Assembly (NCBI GenBank): GCA_964649665.1
Contig: CAZYPU010000008.1
Coordinates: 1 to 35,964, forward strand
Length of the DNA: 35,964 bases
Direction: 5' to 3'
Source of the DNA: CAZYPU01 sp964649665
GTDB lineage: Bacteria; Omnitrophota; Gorgyraeia; JABMRN01; RBG-13-46-9
Shown here: one piece after another, positions 23,303 to 31,981 of the stretch
Layout of the letters: each line of letters starts with the position of its first letter
How positions within the stretch are numbered: the first letter of the stretch is position 1
The notes under the pieces: model-generated
Database searches by the model: none
What the model was told of the DNA's origin: nothing
Seen by the model: the letters and a program-made list of their open reading frames with translations, nothing else
Translations under genes and position numbers: made by a program

Positions 23303-23668
23303 TTAAAAGTATTTTCTTTCATGGTTTTTCGCCGCCGGGCTTTGTTCCGGCAGTTCATACTGCTTCACACGTTCTTCCTGCTGCTTTTGGTAATTACTGA
23401 TGGCGACCATGCCTTCCCTTATCTCTATAATCGTTTTTTTAAAAGAGTCCAGGTAATTATCCAGGTTGCGGAAAAAAAATTGTACGTTGTATTTAAGCCT
23501 GCGTATTTCTCTTTTGTGGGTAAACGCGAAAATGACAAGTCCCGCCAGGATAATGAAAATTAAAATGCGGCGAAACGGAATACCTCTTATGCGCCTGCGG
23601 CAAAATCTGCAAAATAGCGCTTTATCCCGTACTTCTTCCGCGCAATAGGGACATCTTTTCATTTGCAT
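23303..23668 (-). CDS. Zinc-ribbon membrane protein of unknown function
   Basis: 121 residues. N-terminal zinc ribbon CPYCAEEVRDKALFCRFC (C-x2-C-x12-C-x2-C, about residues 6-24), one membrane segment (about 34-50), then a charged helical region. The architecture is common among uncharacterised bacterial proteins. No clear SD before the double ATG (23668 or 23662). Divergent from the homospermidine synthase gene. Confidence 0.75.
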   Translation of the reverse strand: MQMKRCPYCAEEVRDKALFCRFCRRRIRGIPFRRILIFIILAGLVIFAFTHKREIRRLKYNVQFFFRNLDNYLDSFKKTIIEIREGMVAISNYQKQQEERVKQYELPEQSPAAKNHERKYF

Positions 23669-23686
23669 AGTTTTGGAAAAAAAATC

Positions 23687-23715
23687 TTGAAAAAATATCG
23701 TTAGTATTATATCAT
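23687..23715 (+). promoter_or_regulatory. Promoter of the homospermidine synthase / decarboxylase unit
   Basis: TTGAAA (23687-23692), 17-bp spacer, TATCAT (23710-23715). Start near 23722; AGGAGG for the first gene follows about 10 nt later. Confidence 0.6.
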
Positions 23716-23748
23716 ATCATACACAAAAATAGTAGGAGGTTTTTTAAT

Positions 23749-25260
23749 ATGAAATTTAACGGAAGGCTTCTCGTCATAGGGTGCGGTTCCGTTTCGCAAT
23801 GCGCCGTTCCCCTCATTCTTAAATTGATCGAAATGCCGGCGGATAAAGTTACCATCATGGATTTTGTCGATAATCGCGAGCGTATCAAAGATGCCCTCGC
23901 AAAGGGCGTCAAGTATGTTACCGAAAAAATCACCCGCGAGAATTTCACGCAGGTTCTTAAAAAATATACCGGGCCGGGCGATATGATCATGGACCTTGCC
24001 TGGAACATTGACTGCATCGCAATAGTCCAGTGGTGCCACCTTAATAACGTTTTATACGTTAACACCTCCGTAGAGGAATGGAACCCGTACAAGGATTCCG
24101 AACGCAACAAGCCTGCCAAGTACACACTTTATTCAAGGCACATGGAGCTGCGCAGGATGTTAAACGCCTGGAAAAATAATACCGGCTCTACCGCCATAGT
24201 CGATCACGGCGCCAATCCGGGCCTCGTATCGCATTTCACCAAACACGCCCTTATAGATATAGCCAAAAAAATACTGGAAGAAAAGCCCGGTGATCCGAGA
24301 AAAAAAGAGCTTGAGGATTGCCTGCGGAATAAAAATTTCGCGAAACTCGCCGAGATCGAGGGCGTAAAAACTATTCACATAAGCGAGCGGGATACGCAGA
24401 TCACCGATAGGCCCAAACAGGTAAATGAATTCGTGAACACCTGGAGCATAGAGGGATTTTTTGAGGAAGGGGTAGCGCCCGCGGAACTCGGCTGGGGAAC
24501 CCATGAGCGGTATATCCCGAAAAACGCCTTCTTTCATGAAATCGGACCCAAAAATCAGATCTGCTTAAGCACCCTCGGAATGAAGACCTGGGTGCGTTCG
24601 TGGGTGCCGTGCGGCGAGATCACCGGCATGGTTGTACGGCACGGCGAAGCGTTCGGCATATCGGACCGCCTTACGGTATGGGAAAACGGTAAAGCCGTTT
24701 ACAGGCCGACCGTGCACTACGCGTATTGTCCCTCAAACGCCGCCATTAACAGCCTGCACGAACTTGAGATGAGACAGTTTAAGTTGCAGGAAAAACAAAG
24801 AATAATGAGTGACGAGATCATAGACGGCCGCGATGAGCTCGGGGTGCTTCTCATGGGTCACGATTTCACGTCGTGGTGGTGCGGGAGCATTCTTGATATT
24901 CACCGGGCGCGCCGCCTTGTGCCCCACCAGCAGGCAACCACGCTTCAGGTCGCCATATCAGTAGTTGCGGCCGCTCTGTGGATGATAAAAAATCCGAAGA
25001 GAGGCTTCCTGCTGCCGGATGACCTGGAGCACGAGCCGATCCTCGAGGTTTCCATGCCTTACATAAAACCGTTCATCTCGCGAGCCGTGGATTGGACGCC
25101 TCTCAAAAACATGAATACAAAATTTACCAAATTTGATTACCACAAACCGAAGGAGGAGGATGTCTGGCAATTTACGACATTCCTGGTAGATCCTCGGGAA
25201 AGGTTAAACGCGCATGACCCCACCGCGGCCCGGCGTAAGCACGAAACCGCCAAAGCCTAA
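23749..25260 (+). CDS. Homospermidine synthase
   Basis: 503 residues, normal for bacterial homospermidine synthase. The N-terminal Rossmann motif VIGCGSVSQCAVPL (about 9-22) and DHGANPGLVSHF (about 146-157) are typical of this saccharopine-dehydrogenase-like family, as are GWGTHER and the conserved MGHDFTSWWCGS region. It makes homospermidine from two putrescines using NAD. AGGAGG 9 nt before the ATG; first of two plus-strand genes. It overlaps the downstream decarboxylase by 47 bp in another frame, so the two are made together. A carboxyspermidine-dehydrogenase-like activity is a less likely alternative. Confidence 0.9.
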   Translation: MKFNGRLLVIGCGSVSQCAVPLILKLIEMPADKVTIMDFVDNRERIKDALAKGVKYVTEKITRENFTQVLKKYTGPGDMIMDLAWNIDCIAIVQWCHLNNVLYVNTSVEEWNPYKDSERNKPAKYTLYSRHMELRRMLNAWKNNTGSTAIVDHGANPGLVSHFTKHALIDIAKKILEEKPGDPRKKELEDCLRNKNFAKLAEIEGVKTIHISERDTQITDRPKQVNEFVNTWSIEGFFEEGVAPAELGWGTHERYIPKNAFFHEIGPKNQICLSTLGMKTWVRSWVPCGEITGMVVRHGEAFGISDRLTVWENGKAVYRPTVHYAYCPSNAAINSLHELEMRQFKLQEKQRIMSDEIIDGRDELGVLLMGHDFTSWWCGSILDIHRARRLVPHQQATTLQVAISVVAAALWMIKNPKRGFLLPDDLEHEPILEVSMPYIKPFISRAVDWTPLKNMNTKFTKFDYHKPKEEDVWQFTTFLVDPRERLNAHDPTAARRKHETAKA

Positions 25261-26383
25261 ATCCGAAATAAGCGGCATCGAGAACATCATAAAGGCGGCG
25301 CTTAAAAAACACCGCACGCCTTTCATGTTAATAAGACGTTCTGTGCTCGAGCGGCAATACAGGCGTTTCCGTAAATGCCTGCCCGAGGTAATGCCGTACT
25401 ACGCCATAAAGGCGAACCCCCACCCCGGTATCATTAAAGCCTTCGTCGAACTCGGCGCGAGCTTTGATGTCGCCAGCGCCGCCGAGATGAAACAGGTCCT
25501 GCGCATGGGCGCTTCTCCGGCAAAAATTATCTTCGCCAATACCATAAAATCCCCTGAGGATATCGCATTTGCCTGGAAACGCAGGGTGCGCCTCATGACT
25601 TTCGACAACGAGCCGGAACTTTACAAGCTTGCGAAATATTATCCCGGCGCACGCGTTCTCGCGCGCATTAAAGTGGCCAATGACGGGAGTGTCGTAGAGC
25701 TTTCGCTCAAGTTCGGCGCGGATCCGGAACAGGCGTTTTTTATGCTAAGAAAGGCAAAGGCCCTGGGGCTTGTGCCGGCAGGGGTAAGCTTTCATGTCGG
25801 CTCACAGGCGACAAATGTTGAAAATTACCTCCAGGCAATAGAAATTTCCGCCGGTATCTTCAGGGAAGCGGCCAAAAACGGATTGAAACTAAAGATCCTC
25901 GACATAGGCGGGGGTTTTCCGATACAGCATTTCGACAACCAGACCGGGGTAAATTTCGAAAGGATGGCCTGCCAGATAAGGAAACAAATGAAGGCCCTGC
26001 TTGACAAAAATGTCCGTTTTATCGCGGAGCCCGGACGGTTTTTGGCGGGGCCGGCCGGAATTCTGGTTACACAGGTTATAGGAAGAACTTTTCGAAACAA
26101 TAAGAATTATTATTATCTTAATGACGGTATTTACGCCGATTTCTCCGGCATGGTTTTCGACCACGCGAGGTATGAATTTAAAACCTTGAGGCGCGGCCAG
26201 AAATTTCTGAGCACGCTCGCGGGGCCCACATGCGATTCCTACGATACGCTTTCGCTGAACGAAGAAATACCCGAGCTTTACGTCGGGGATGTCGTCTATG
26301 TGAAAAATATAGGGGCTTATTCCTCGGCAAGCGCCACCGCGGGTTTTAACGGCTTCCCGCCGGCTGAGATCATCCCGGTTTAA
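25214..26383 (+). CDS. Fold-III PLP decarboxylase, probably ornithine decarboxylase
   Basis: 389 residues. PLP lysine in YYAIKANPHP (about residue 61), then VSFHVGSQ and ILDIGGGFP (phosphate binding), RFIAEPGRFL, and GPTCDSYDTL with the catalytic Cys near the C-terminus. The GPTCDSxD sequence fits ornithine (or lysine/ornithine) decarboxylases rather than diaminopimelate decarboxylase. Its putrescine would feed the homospermidine synthase encoded just before it. The only ATG is at 25214, 47 bp inside the upstream gene, with AAAGG about 12 nt before; the first 25 or so residues are basic, Pro-rich and may be non-conserved. Ends within the left arm of the palindrome 26382-26444. Confidence 0.88.
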   Translation: MTPPRPGVSTKPPKPKSEISGIENIIKAALKKHRTPFMLIRRSVLERQYRRFRKCLPEVMPYYAIKANPHPGIIKAFVELGASFDVASAAEMKQVLRMGASPAKIIFANTIKSPEDIAFAWKRRVRLMTFDNEPELYKLAKYYPGARVLARIKVANDGSVVELSLKFGADPEQAFFMLRKAKALGLVPAGVSFHVGSQATNVENYLQAIEISAGIFREAAKNGLKLKILDIGGGFPIQHFDNQTGVNFERMACQIRKQMKALLDKNVRFIAEPGRFLAGPAGILVTQVIGRTFRNNKNYYYLNDGIYADFSGMVFDHARYEFKTLRRGQKFLSTLAGPTCDSYDTLSLNEEIPELYVGDVVYVKNIGAYSSASATAGFNGFPPAEIIPV

Positions 26384-26444
26384 AAAATAGGGACACATCC
26401 CATTTTTACGATTTTTAAAAAAATGGGATGTGTCCCTATTTTTT
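26382..26444. terminator. 26-bp perfect inverted repeat acting as bidirectional terminator; dispersed-element type
   Basis: Arms 26382-26407 and 26419-26444 are perfect inverted repeats with an 11-nt centre. Each is bounded outward by A/T tracts and has GGGACACATCCCA inside. It contains the stop codons of both convergent genes (decarboxylase 26381-26383; MscS 26438-26436). The sequence resembles dispersed REP-like palindromes rather than an ordinary terminator. Confidence 0.85.
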
Positions 26445-27068
26445 ACAAGTGTAGTTTACGATCTTACTCTTGCTCAAATCCACGTTCGGCACGATAACGA
26501 TCGCTTTATCAACTGACAAAAATTTTGATCTTCTTACGCCGATATCCAGCACATCTACAATCTCACCCGAAGGAAGTTTTATCCTGTCGCCTTCAACAAA
26601 GGGCGTGTCGATCATGATTAAAAACCCCGCGATGATATTGGCAATGGTGTCCTGCGCCGCCAGCGCGATGGCGAGAGAACTCACGCCGAGAGCGGCAATC
26701 AACGCGCTTATGTTTACTCCATAAAGGGGAAGTATGACGAGAAACGCTATCACCCAGATAGTCACCTTAACGGTCCTTCGCAGAATAGGGATTAATTTGT
26801 CGTCAAGCAGGGTTTCGGTTTTGGCGGCGACATTCCCCCTGTACCATCCCAGGGTCGCGTCCGCGATTCTATGAATGATAAACGCTATGCACATAACCAA
26901 AAGGGTCATGATATATTTTTTGAGGCCCGCCTGAAGTTCGGATGAAATCGCCGGCTCTATCTTCATCCTGTAAAATACGTAGCCGCCGCCGAATAGAAAG
27001 AGCGCGAAAAACGGCGCAAAAGATTTCTTTAAAATTTCCCATCCGATTCGCTTTGATATGTTTGCCAT
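26436..27068 (-). CDS. MscS-family mechanosensitive channel, C-terminally shortened
   Basis: 210 residues. Membrane segments about 17-35, 48-70 and 92-115, the pore-lining TM3 (ALIAALGVSSLAIALAAQDTIANIIAGFLI, about 121-150), then the beta-domain start with FVEGDRIKLPSGEIVDVLDIGVRRSK and IVIVPN. Usual MscS proteins (about 280 residues) continue into a C-terminal alpha/beta cage; this one stops 15 residues after VPN inside the inverted repeat, and its last residues (CKK) are encoded by that repeat. It may be truncated by the element or be a naturally short member. One base after the permease stop, so coupled to it. Confidence 0.85.
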   Translation of the reverse strand: MANISKRIGWEILKKSFAPFFALFLFGGGYVFYRMKIEPAISSELQAGLKKYIMTLLVMCIAFIIHRIADATLGWYRGNVAAKTETLLDDKLIPILRRTVKVTIWVIAFLVILPLYGVNISALIAALGVSSLAIALAAQDTIANIIAGFLIMIDTPFVEGDRIKLPSGEIVDVLDIGVRRSKFLSVDKAIVIVPNVDLSKSKIVNYTCKK

Positions 27069-27069
27069 G

Positions 27070-28314
27070 TTAACCTCTGTTTAACGATACCCCGAAGGAC
27101 CTTGTCGTATGGGCCGAGTCGGGTTTAAATTTAAGCAGTCCGAATTGCTGCCCCAGCTGAAAAAGCAGAAAAAGTGTGAATAAAATAAACATGGTTATAC
27201 CCAGCGCGCGCCGCGAAATTGTCTTCGCGCGTATTATGGCGAGCATGCTGGGCAGTATCCCAAAAAGTATAACGATCCCCACCCCGCCTACAACATTCAG
27301 CGCTTTAAGAAAGATATCCGGGTAAATAATAGATATGATAAGCGGCGGCACGAAGGTAAGCGCGATAACAAGGAGCCTGTTTGAAATTTTAAAATAGTTT
27401 ACGGTAAGGTCCTTCATGAATGCCATAAGGCCCGTACCGTTTGCAAGGTAAGAAGTCGCGATCGCAAGAAGCGCGAAAAGCAGCGACCCGACAGCAAATA
27501 CCTTGGAGTGTATTTCCGCTGACATGGGAATGGTCGCGGGAAGATTGTGCACAAAGGCATTTACAATACTGTACTTGCCGCTTTCCAGGGGCAGCGCCCC
27601 AATTCCCACCTGGATCCATACAGCGTTCATCACGAGCCCTATGATCATTCCGAAAAGCATTGTCTTCCAGATTGCCCGGGAATCCCATTTCAAACCCTGG
27701 CAGACAGTCGGTATTATATTGTGAAAGTGAAACGCGGTTACAATTACCGGTATGGCCAGCGGCAGATATGCCCAATTTTCATATGTTAAGCGCTCAAGCT
27801 TGACATACTTTTCCGATATGCAGACGATCACGGCAAAAGAGCCCCATAACAGCAGCATAAGGATAGCGTTATATCTCTTGATAACGTTCAGGTTGGTTAT
27901 TGTCAGGGTCGTAATGATAACAAAAAAACCCAGTATGACCCATATTTTTGCAAATGGAAAATGGAACAGATTCACAATAATGGTCGTGGCGCCGGTAAGG
28001 TAGGCCGTAAGCAGCCCGTACAATATAAGCAGGTTTGCCAGGATCGCGACCCATTTCCCGGCGAAACCGAGGTAATTGCGATAGAGGCTGGGATAATTAA
28101 ATGTATTGTTGTGCGCTGCCGTTGCTTCATCCCCGAGAACGACAGCCGTATAAAACATGGCCCCTCCTACTACAAGCATCGCCACAAGCGCCGGGATAAG
28201 GCCGGCAAGCCCCGTAATTACGGGAAGCCCCAGTATGCCCGCGCCGATAAGATTGCCCGTAATCAGAAAGCCCACCCCGAGCATCAGTAAAAGTGAAACT
28301 TTTTTGCGCGTCAT
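27070..28314 (-). CDS. Aromatic amino acid permease-like transporter (HAAAP family)
   Basis: 414 residues with about eleven hydrophobic segments. The N-terminal GNLIGAGILGLPVITGLAGLIPAL is the substrate/ion-site unwound helix typical of TyrP/Mtr relatives, and AFHFHNIIPTVCQGLKWD lies near the middle. Probably a proton-coupled importer of an aromatic or other hydrophobic amino acid; the specificity is not deducible. It lies between L-serine dehydratase (11 bp) and MscS (1 bp), suggesting import and breakdown of amino acids; serine is one alternative substrate. Confidence 0.85.
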   Translation of the reverse strand: MTRKKVSLLLMLGVGFLITGNLIGAGILGLPVITGLAGLIPALVAMLVVGGAMFYTAVVLGDEATAAHNNTFNYPSLYRNYLGFAGKWVAILANLLILYGLLTAYLTGATTIIVNLFHFPFAKIWVILGFFVIITTLTITNLNVIKRYNAILMLLLWGSFAVIVCISEKYVKLERLTYENWAYLPLAIPVIVTAFHFHNIIPTVCQGLKWDSRAIWKTMLFGMIIGLVMNAVWIQVGIGALPLESGKYSIVNAFVHNLPATIPMSAEIHSKVFAVGSLLFALLAIATSYLANGTGLMAFMKDLTVNYFKISNRLLVIALTFVPPLIISIIYPDIFLKALNVVGGVGIVILFGILPSMLAIIRAKTISRRALGITMFILFTLFLLFQLGQQFGLLKFKPDSAHTTRSFGVSLNRG

Positions 28315-28325
28315 AAGATTCCTCT

Positions 28326-29711
28326 TTAACAGTGCGTGACGCAGACCGCCAGGCCCCCTTTTGAGGTTTCCTTATATTTTGTCGACATGTCGCGGCCGGT
28401 TTCCAGCATGGCCTCGACTACTTCGTCAAATCTTATTTTCTGTTTTTTAGGATCGCCTGCCGCCGCGAGAAGGTAGGCATCATAAGCGACCACGGCGGCT
28501 ATGGCGTTGCGCTCGATACAGGGTATTTGTACATAACCGCCGACGGGGTCGCACGTCATCCCAAGGTGGTGTTCAAGCGCGATTTCCGCGGCATTGGCAA
28601 CTACCTCTATCGGCCGACCGTCTACATGCGCCAGTAGGCTCGCGCCCATGCAGGACGCCACGCCGATCTCCCCCTGACAGCCGACTTCGGCGCCGGCAAT
28701 ACTGGCGTTGTGCTTGACAATAAATCCTATAACTGCCGCGGCCAGCAATCCCTCGCGTAACGAACCCTGGTTCCTTGAGAAGTGATGTTTCAAAAGATGT
28801 AATATGCCGGGTATGACACCCGCGGAACCGGACGTCGGCGCGGTAATTATCCTGTGGCCGGCGGCGTTTTCTTCGGCGGCAGCCAGCGCATAGGCATTTA
28901 ATGAAACAAGAAAGCGGTCGGGAACATCTCCTAATAAAAGTGATTGCGCCGTCTTAAATAATGTTGGCGCCTTTCTCGAGAGTCCTATGGGCCCGGGCAG
29001 GACGCCCTGGGTATTAAGGCCCGCTTCTACGGACTGTTCCATCACATAAATTATTTCGTCAAGCCCCCTGAAAACTTCGTTTTTGCCCCTGCCCGTAAGC
29101 GCTTCTTCATTCTGCAACATAAGCTCGTTAAGGCCTATATCATGCGACGTAAGCACCTTTTCTAATTCTTCCATATTGCTGTATTTGTAAGGCGGTGCCG
29201 GCCTCTTGGGTACACGTTCTCCTTTATACAGAACCGAACCCCCGCCTACGGAATAGTATTCCCTTTCCATGATTATGCTGTTTGCCGCCAAAAGCCGCAT
29301 TATCATCGTGTTCCTAAATGCGAAAGAGTGTTTGATCTTATCGAAGATAATGCTTTGCCGGTCAAACGGTATCGAAATACCGCTGATCTTTATTGAACGG
29401 GTTTTGTCTTCCGGACCGAGAAGTTTCGCGAGGGCCGTGGTGTCGCAAGTCTCCGGCTTCCATCCTAAAAGGCCCGCTTTTAGGGCGCGGTCTGTCCCGT
29501 GCCCTTTTCCGGTAGCGCTGAGCGAGCCGTAAAGATGCATTCTCATACCCGTTGCCTTTTTAAGCTTTTCTTTCGGGATCTGCTCTATCGCGCGGCGGAA
29601 CTGGAACGCGGCCTTCATGGGGCCTATTGTATGCGAACTCGACGGCCCGGGGCCGATCTTGAAAAGGTCGAAAATTGACGCGGTAATGGTTTCCGCTTTT
29701 TCTGCCCTCAT
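28326..29711 (-). CDS. sdaA: L-serine ammonia-lyase, iron-sulfur dependent, single chain
   Basis: 461 residues. Begins with the beta-domain motif IFDLFKIGPGPSSSHTIGPM. The alpha part has PTSGSAGVIPGIL, NASIAGAEVGCQGEIGVASCMGAS and LGMTCDPVGGYVQIPCIERN, which contain the cysteines of the oxygen-sensitive [4Fe-4S] cluster. Converts serine to pyruvate and ammonia. The ATG overlaps the stop of the ThiF-like gene (ATGA). Released ammonia could feed the GlnA/GdhA system in this window. Confidence 0.95.
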   Translation of the reverse strand: MRAEKAETITASIFDLFKIGPGPSSSHTIGPMKAAFQFRRAIEQIPKEKLKKATGMRMHLYGSLSATGKGHGTDRALKAGLLGWKPETCDTTALAKLLGPEDKTRSIKISGISIPFDRQSIIFDKIKHSFAFRNTMIMRLLAANSIIMEREYYSVGGGSVLYKGERVPKRPAPPYKYSNMEELEKVLTSHDIGLNELMLQNEEALTGRGKNEVFRGLDEIIYVMEQSVEAGLNTQGVLPGPIGLSRKAPTLFKTAQSLLLGDVPDRFLVSLNAYALAAAEENAAGHRIITAPTSGSAGVIPGILHLLKHHFSRNQGSLREGLLAAAVIGFIVKHNASIAGAEVGCQGEIGVASCMGASLLAHVDGRPIEVVANAAEIALEHHLGMTCDPVGGYVQIPCIERNAIAAVVAYDAYLLAAAGDPKKQKIRFDEVVEAMLETGRDMSTKYKETSKGGLAVCVTHC

Positions 29712-30490
29712 CCGGTAATCCTGAATTCCCTGTCCTGGAGGTCCAGTATTATTATCCGCGGATTTGGGCCCTGCGGCGCGCTTACCCTTCCGAGAAGTAT
29801 CATGACCGCTTCCGAAACGGCGATAGCGGTCCCCAGGTGCTGGGGCATAACGAGATTCGGTATATTGATCTCTCCGAGCGCCGCCCTTTTAACTATTTCC
29901 GGGTCGGCATAACTCGGCATATAGGCAAGAATTTTTTTAAGGTCCGGCTTTCCCGAAGAAAAACCCAGGTATTCCTCCATGGAGACGGTTTTCGGCCCGA
30001 ACACAAATACGTTCACGCCAAAGCCGATGGCGTTCGGGTTAACGATACATAGTTTTTTTTGCCTCGCGGCCCTGTATAGCGCGGCGGTGTTTCCAAGGTC
30101 GGAATAATCCATGCCGTCAATCACTATCTCCGCCCCATCGAGAAAACGCTCGGCGTTTTCCGGCCTGATGCCTTCGCCAAAAACTTCCAGATTAAGTTCG
30201 GGGTTTACCTCCCTGAAATAACGTCCCAGCACCTCCGCTTTTGGGCGCCCGATATTGGCGGATGTCGAACCGTGCTGGCGGCTCAGGTTGTGCGTTTCAA
30301 ATTTGTCAAAATCGGCGATTTTCAGGCGGCCCACGCCGAGACGAACTACCTGTTCGGCGGAGAGCCCGCCCATTCCCCCGCAGCCGGTAACGGCGACGCA
30401 TGCCTCGCGAAGGCGACCCTGTTCCTCACGGGATAGAACGCCTATGTTTCTATCCACCATTTGCCGGTAAAAATTGGACCATTCCGTCAT
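29708..30490 (-). CDS. ThiF/MoeB/HesA E1-like adenylating enzyme
   Basis: 260 residues. ATP-binding motif VTGCGGMGGLSAEQVVRLGVG (about 34-54), then DFDKFETHNLSRQ (about 60-72), the nucleotide-contacting block of the family, and VIDGMDYSDL. The CxxC zinc motifs of MoeB and a C-terminal rhodanese domain are absent. It could activate a ThiS/MoaD-like carrier, modify a tRNA (TcdA type), or be linked to amino-acid turnover. Cotranscribed with sdaA (4-bp overlap) and 13 bp after uppP. No carrier-protein gene is in the window. Confidence 0.82.
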   Translation of the reverse strand: MTEWSNFYRQMVDRNIGVLSREEQGRLREACVAVTGCGGMGGLSAEQVVRLGVGRLKIADFDKFETHNLSRQHGSTSANIGRPKAEVLGRYFREVNPELNLEVFGEGIRPENAERFLDGAEIVIDGMDYSDLGNTAALYRAARQKKLCIVNPNAIGFGVNVFVFGPKTVSMEEYLGFSSGKPDLKKILAYMPSYADPEIVKRAALGEINIPNLVMPQHLGTAIAVSEAVMILLGRVSAPQGPNPRIIILDLQDREFRITG

Positions 30491-30503
30491 GTTACTTCAT
30501 CCT

Positions 30504-31247
30504 TTATGTTCTTAGTATACCCGCAATCATAAAAGAAATCAAGCCTGCCGCAAGACAATATATCGAAAAAATCCAGAATTTTCCTTTTCTGACTATAAAG
30601 AAAAGCAGGTTAAGGAAAATCAGGCTGGCAGCCAGGCATACAAAAAAGGAAACAGCGAGGTTCGTGTTAAAATAAAACCCATCCGACGCCTCCAGTAAAA
30701 AAGCCCCGAGGGAAAGCGGGATAAATAATAAAAATGAAAATTTCACCGCTTTTTCCCTTTCTATGCCGGAGGCAAGCGCCGAGGAAATCGTCATGCCGCT
30801 TCTCGATACGCCCGGCAATAATGCCAGCGCCTGAAAAAGTCCTATTATGACCGAATTTTTGATATTTAAATCCGAATATGTTTTCGAGAACCTGGTAAAA
30901 TATAGAACGCCGCCTGTAAAAATGAAGGCGCAGCCTATGAAAAGAAGTGACGAAAACGCTTTTTCTATTTCCGCTTTAAAGAAAAATCCTAAAAGCGCCG
31001 CCGGTATGGTCGCAATTATTAAATAAATCCACATCCCCCTGTATCGCTTCTCAAAGCTGAGAAGGTTTACGATTTCTTTTCTTGTAAAAATAATAACGGC
31101 CGCGAGCGAGGCGAGGTGAAGGGTTGTGAAGAAAAAAAGGTCCGGTTCTGAAATGAGATTCGAAATAAGCGCCAGGTGCCCCGAGGAGGACACGGGTAAA
31201 AATTCCGTGGCCGCCTGTACGACGGCAAGTAAAATATCTTTTATCAC
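30504..31247 (-). CDS. uppP: Undecaprenyl-diphosphatase UppP (BacA)
   Basis: Recycles undecaprenyl pyrophosphate in the inner membrane. 247 residues with seven or eight hydrophobic segments and the two conserved motifs: ATEFLPVSSSGHLAL (about 12-26) and LLPGVSRSGMTISSAL (about 142-157). I use the GTG at 31247, which overlaps the receiver gene stop (GTGA) and has GGGAG 10 nt upstream; the longer open frame is not conserved-looking. A GTG two codons earlier is possible. Confidence 0.93.
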   Translation of the reverse strand: MIKDILLAVVQAATEFLPVSSSGHLALISNLISEPDLFFFTTLHLASLAAVIIFTRKEIVNLLSFEKRYRGMWIYLIIATIPAALLGFFFKAEIEKAFSSLLFIGCAFIFTGGVLYFTRFSKTYSDLNIKNSVIIGLFQALALLPGVSRSGMTISSALASGIEREKAVKFSFLLFIPLSLGAFLLEASDGFYFNTNLAVSFFVCLAASLIFLNLLFFIVRKGKFWIFSIYCLAAGLISFMIAGILRT

Positions 31248-31618
31248 GGGCACGCTTCTCCCACGGCAGCGATAAGCTTTTCCAGATCTACCGGCTTTGC
31301 CATGATGCGATACCCGCTTAAAACGCCGCCGGCTTCTGCCTCTTCTTCTGCTGTCACAGCCGCGGTCAGCAGGATAACGGGTATGTCTCGAGTATCCGCG
31401 CAATTCTTGAGCTCGAAAGCCACTTTATCGCCGCCTGTATCAGGCATCATAAGGTCCAGCAAGATCAAATCGGGCCTGAACTTCTTTACCGCGTCAAAGC
31501 CCTTGGAGCCCTTATTTTCAACTGTCACTACGTATTTGCCGGTTTCCTCGAGATTGAATTTCACCCCTTCGGCAAATGTCTCCTCGTCATCAATTATCAA
31601 TATCTTTTTTTTATGCAT
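31244..31618 (-). CDS. Stand-alone response-regulator receiver domain
   Basis: 124 residues, only a CheY-like receiver: acidic pair DDEE (about 11-14), phospho-acceptor Asp in LLDLMMPD (about residue 55), Thr in LLTAA and Lys in MAKPVD. No output domain or kinase gene is nearby. It overlaps DUF523 by 8 bp and uppP by 4 bp, so the three are probably coupled. Confidence 0.9.
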   Translation of the reverse strand: MHKKKILIIDDEETFAEGVKFNLEETGKYVVTVENKGSKGFDAVKKFRPDLILLDLMMPDTGGDKVAFELKNCADTRDIPVILLTAAVTAEEEAEAGGVLSGYRIMAKPVDLEKLIAAVGEACP

Positions 31619-31973
31619 ATAACACCACCTTTATGCCGTTTTTCCGCAACATCTCTGTCACAACGCCCCCGGAGCCGCAGGCCGGGCTCTTTTCCTTAAA
31701 AATAACGCTTTTTACACCGAGGGTTTTCGCTATTTTCAGGACGCTTCTCGAGCCCCTTCTGAAATTTTCCGTCACGTCTTTGCCGCCCTTCATGACAACC
31801 CTTTTCCCCCTTCTCTCGGAGGGTCCCCTCGGCGTCGGCAGGCCGCCTAATTGCTCGGGACAAACGGGAACGAGGATTTCTTTCTTAGCGAGTTTAATAA
31901 CGCTTTTACGCGGCTTCGATTTGCCGTCATATCTGCATTTTATTCCCAGAAGGCACGCGCTGCACAGCTTCAT
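31611..31973 (-). CDS. DUF523 family protein
   Basis: 120 residues. The family signature is visible: CSACLLGIKCRYDGKSK at the N-terminus, VPVCPEQLGGLPTPR (about 36-50) and KSPACGSGG (about 95-103). The conserved cysteines suggest metal or redox chemistry; function unknown. First gene of the DUF523-receiver-uppP-ThiF-sdaA-permease-mscS operon. Confidence 0.88.
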   Translation of the reverse strand: MKLCSACLLGIKCRYDGKSKPRKSVIKLAKKEILVPVCPEQLGGLPTPRGPSERRGKRVVMKGGKDVTENFRRGSRSVLKIAKTLGVKSVIFKEKSPACGSGGVVTEMLRKNGIKVVLYA

Positions 31974-31981
31974 TACATACG

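Noticed and set aside
25100..25260. Downstream start for the decarboxylase to avoid the 47-bp overlap
   Set aside because: No ATG/GTG with SD occurs between 25260 and the conserved domain; the overlap is kept with a caveat.
31248..31403. N-terminal extension of UppP
   Set aside because: The extra 52 residues are Arg/Gly-rich and are the shifted frame of the receiver gene; UppP motifs begin right after the GTG at 31247.
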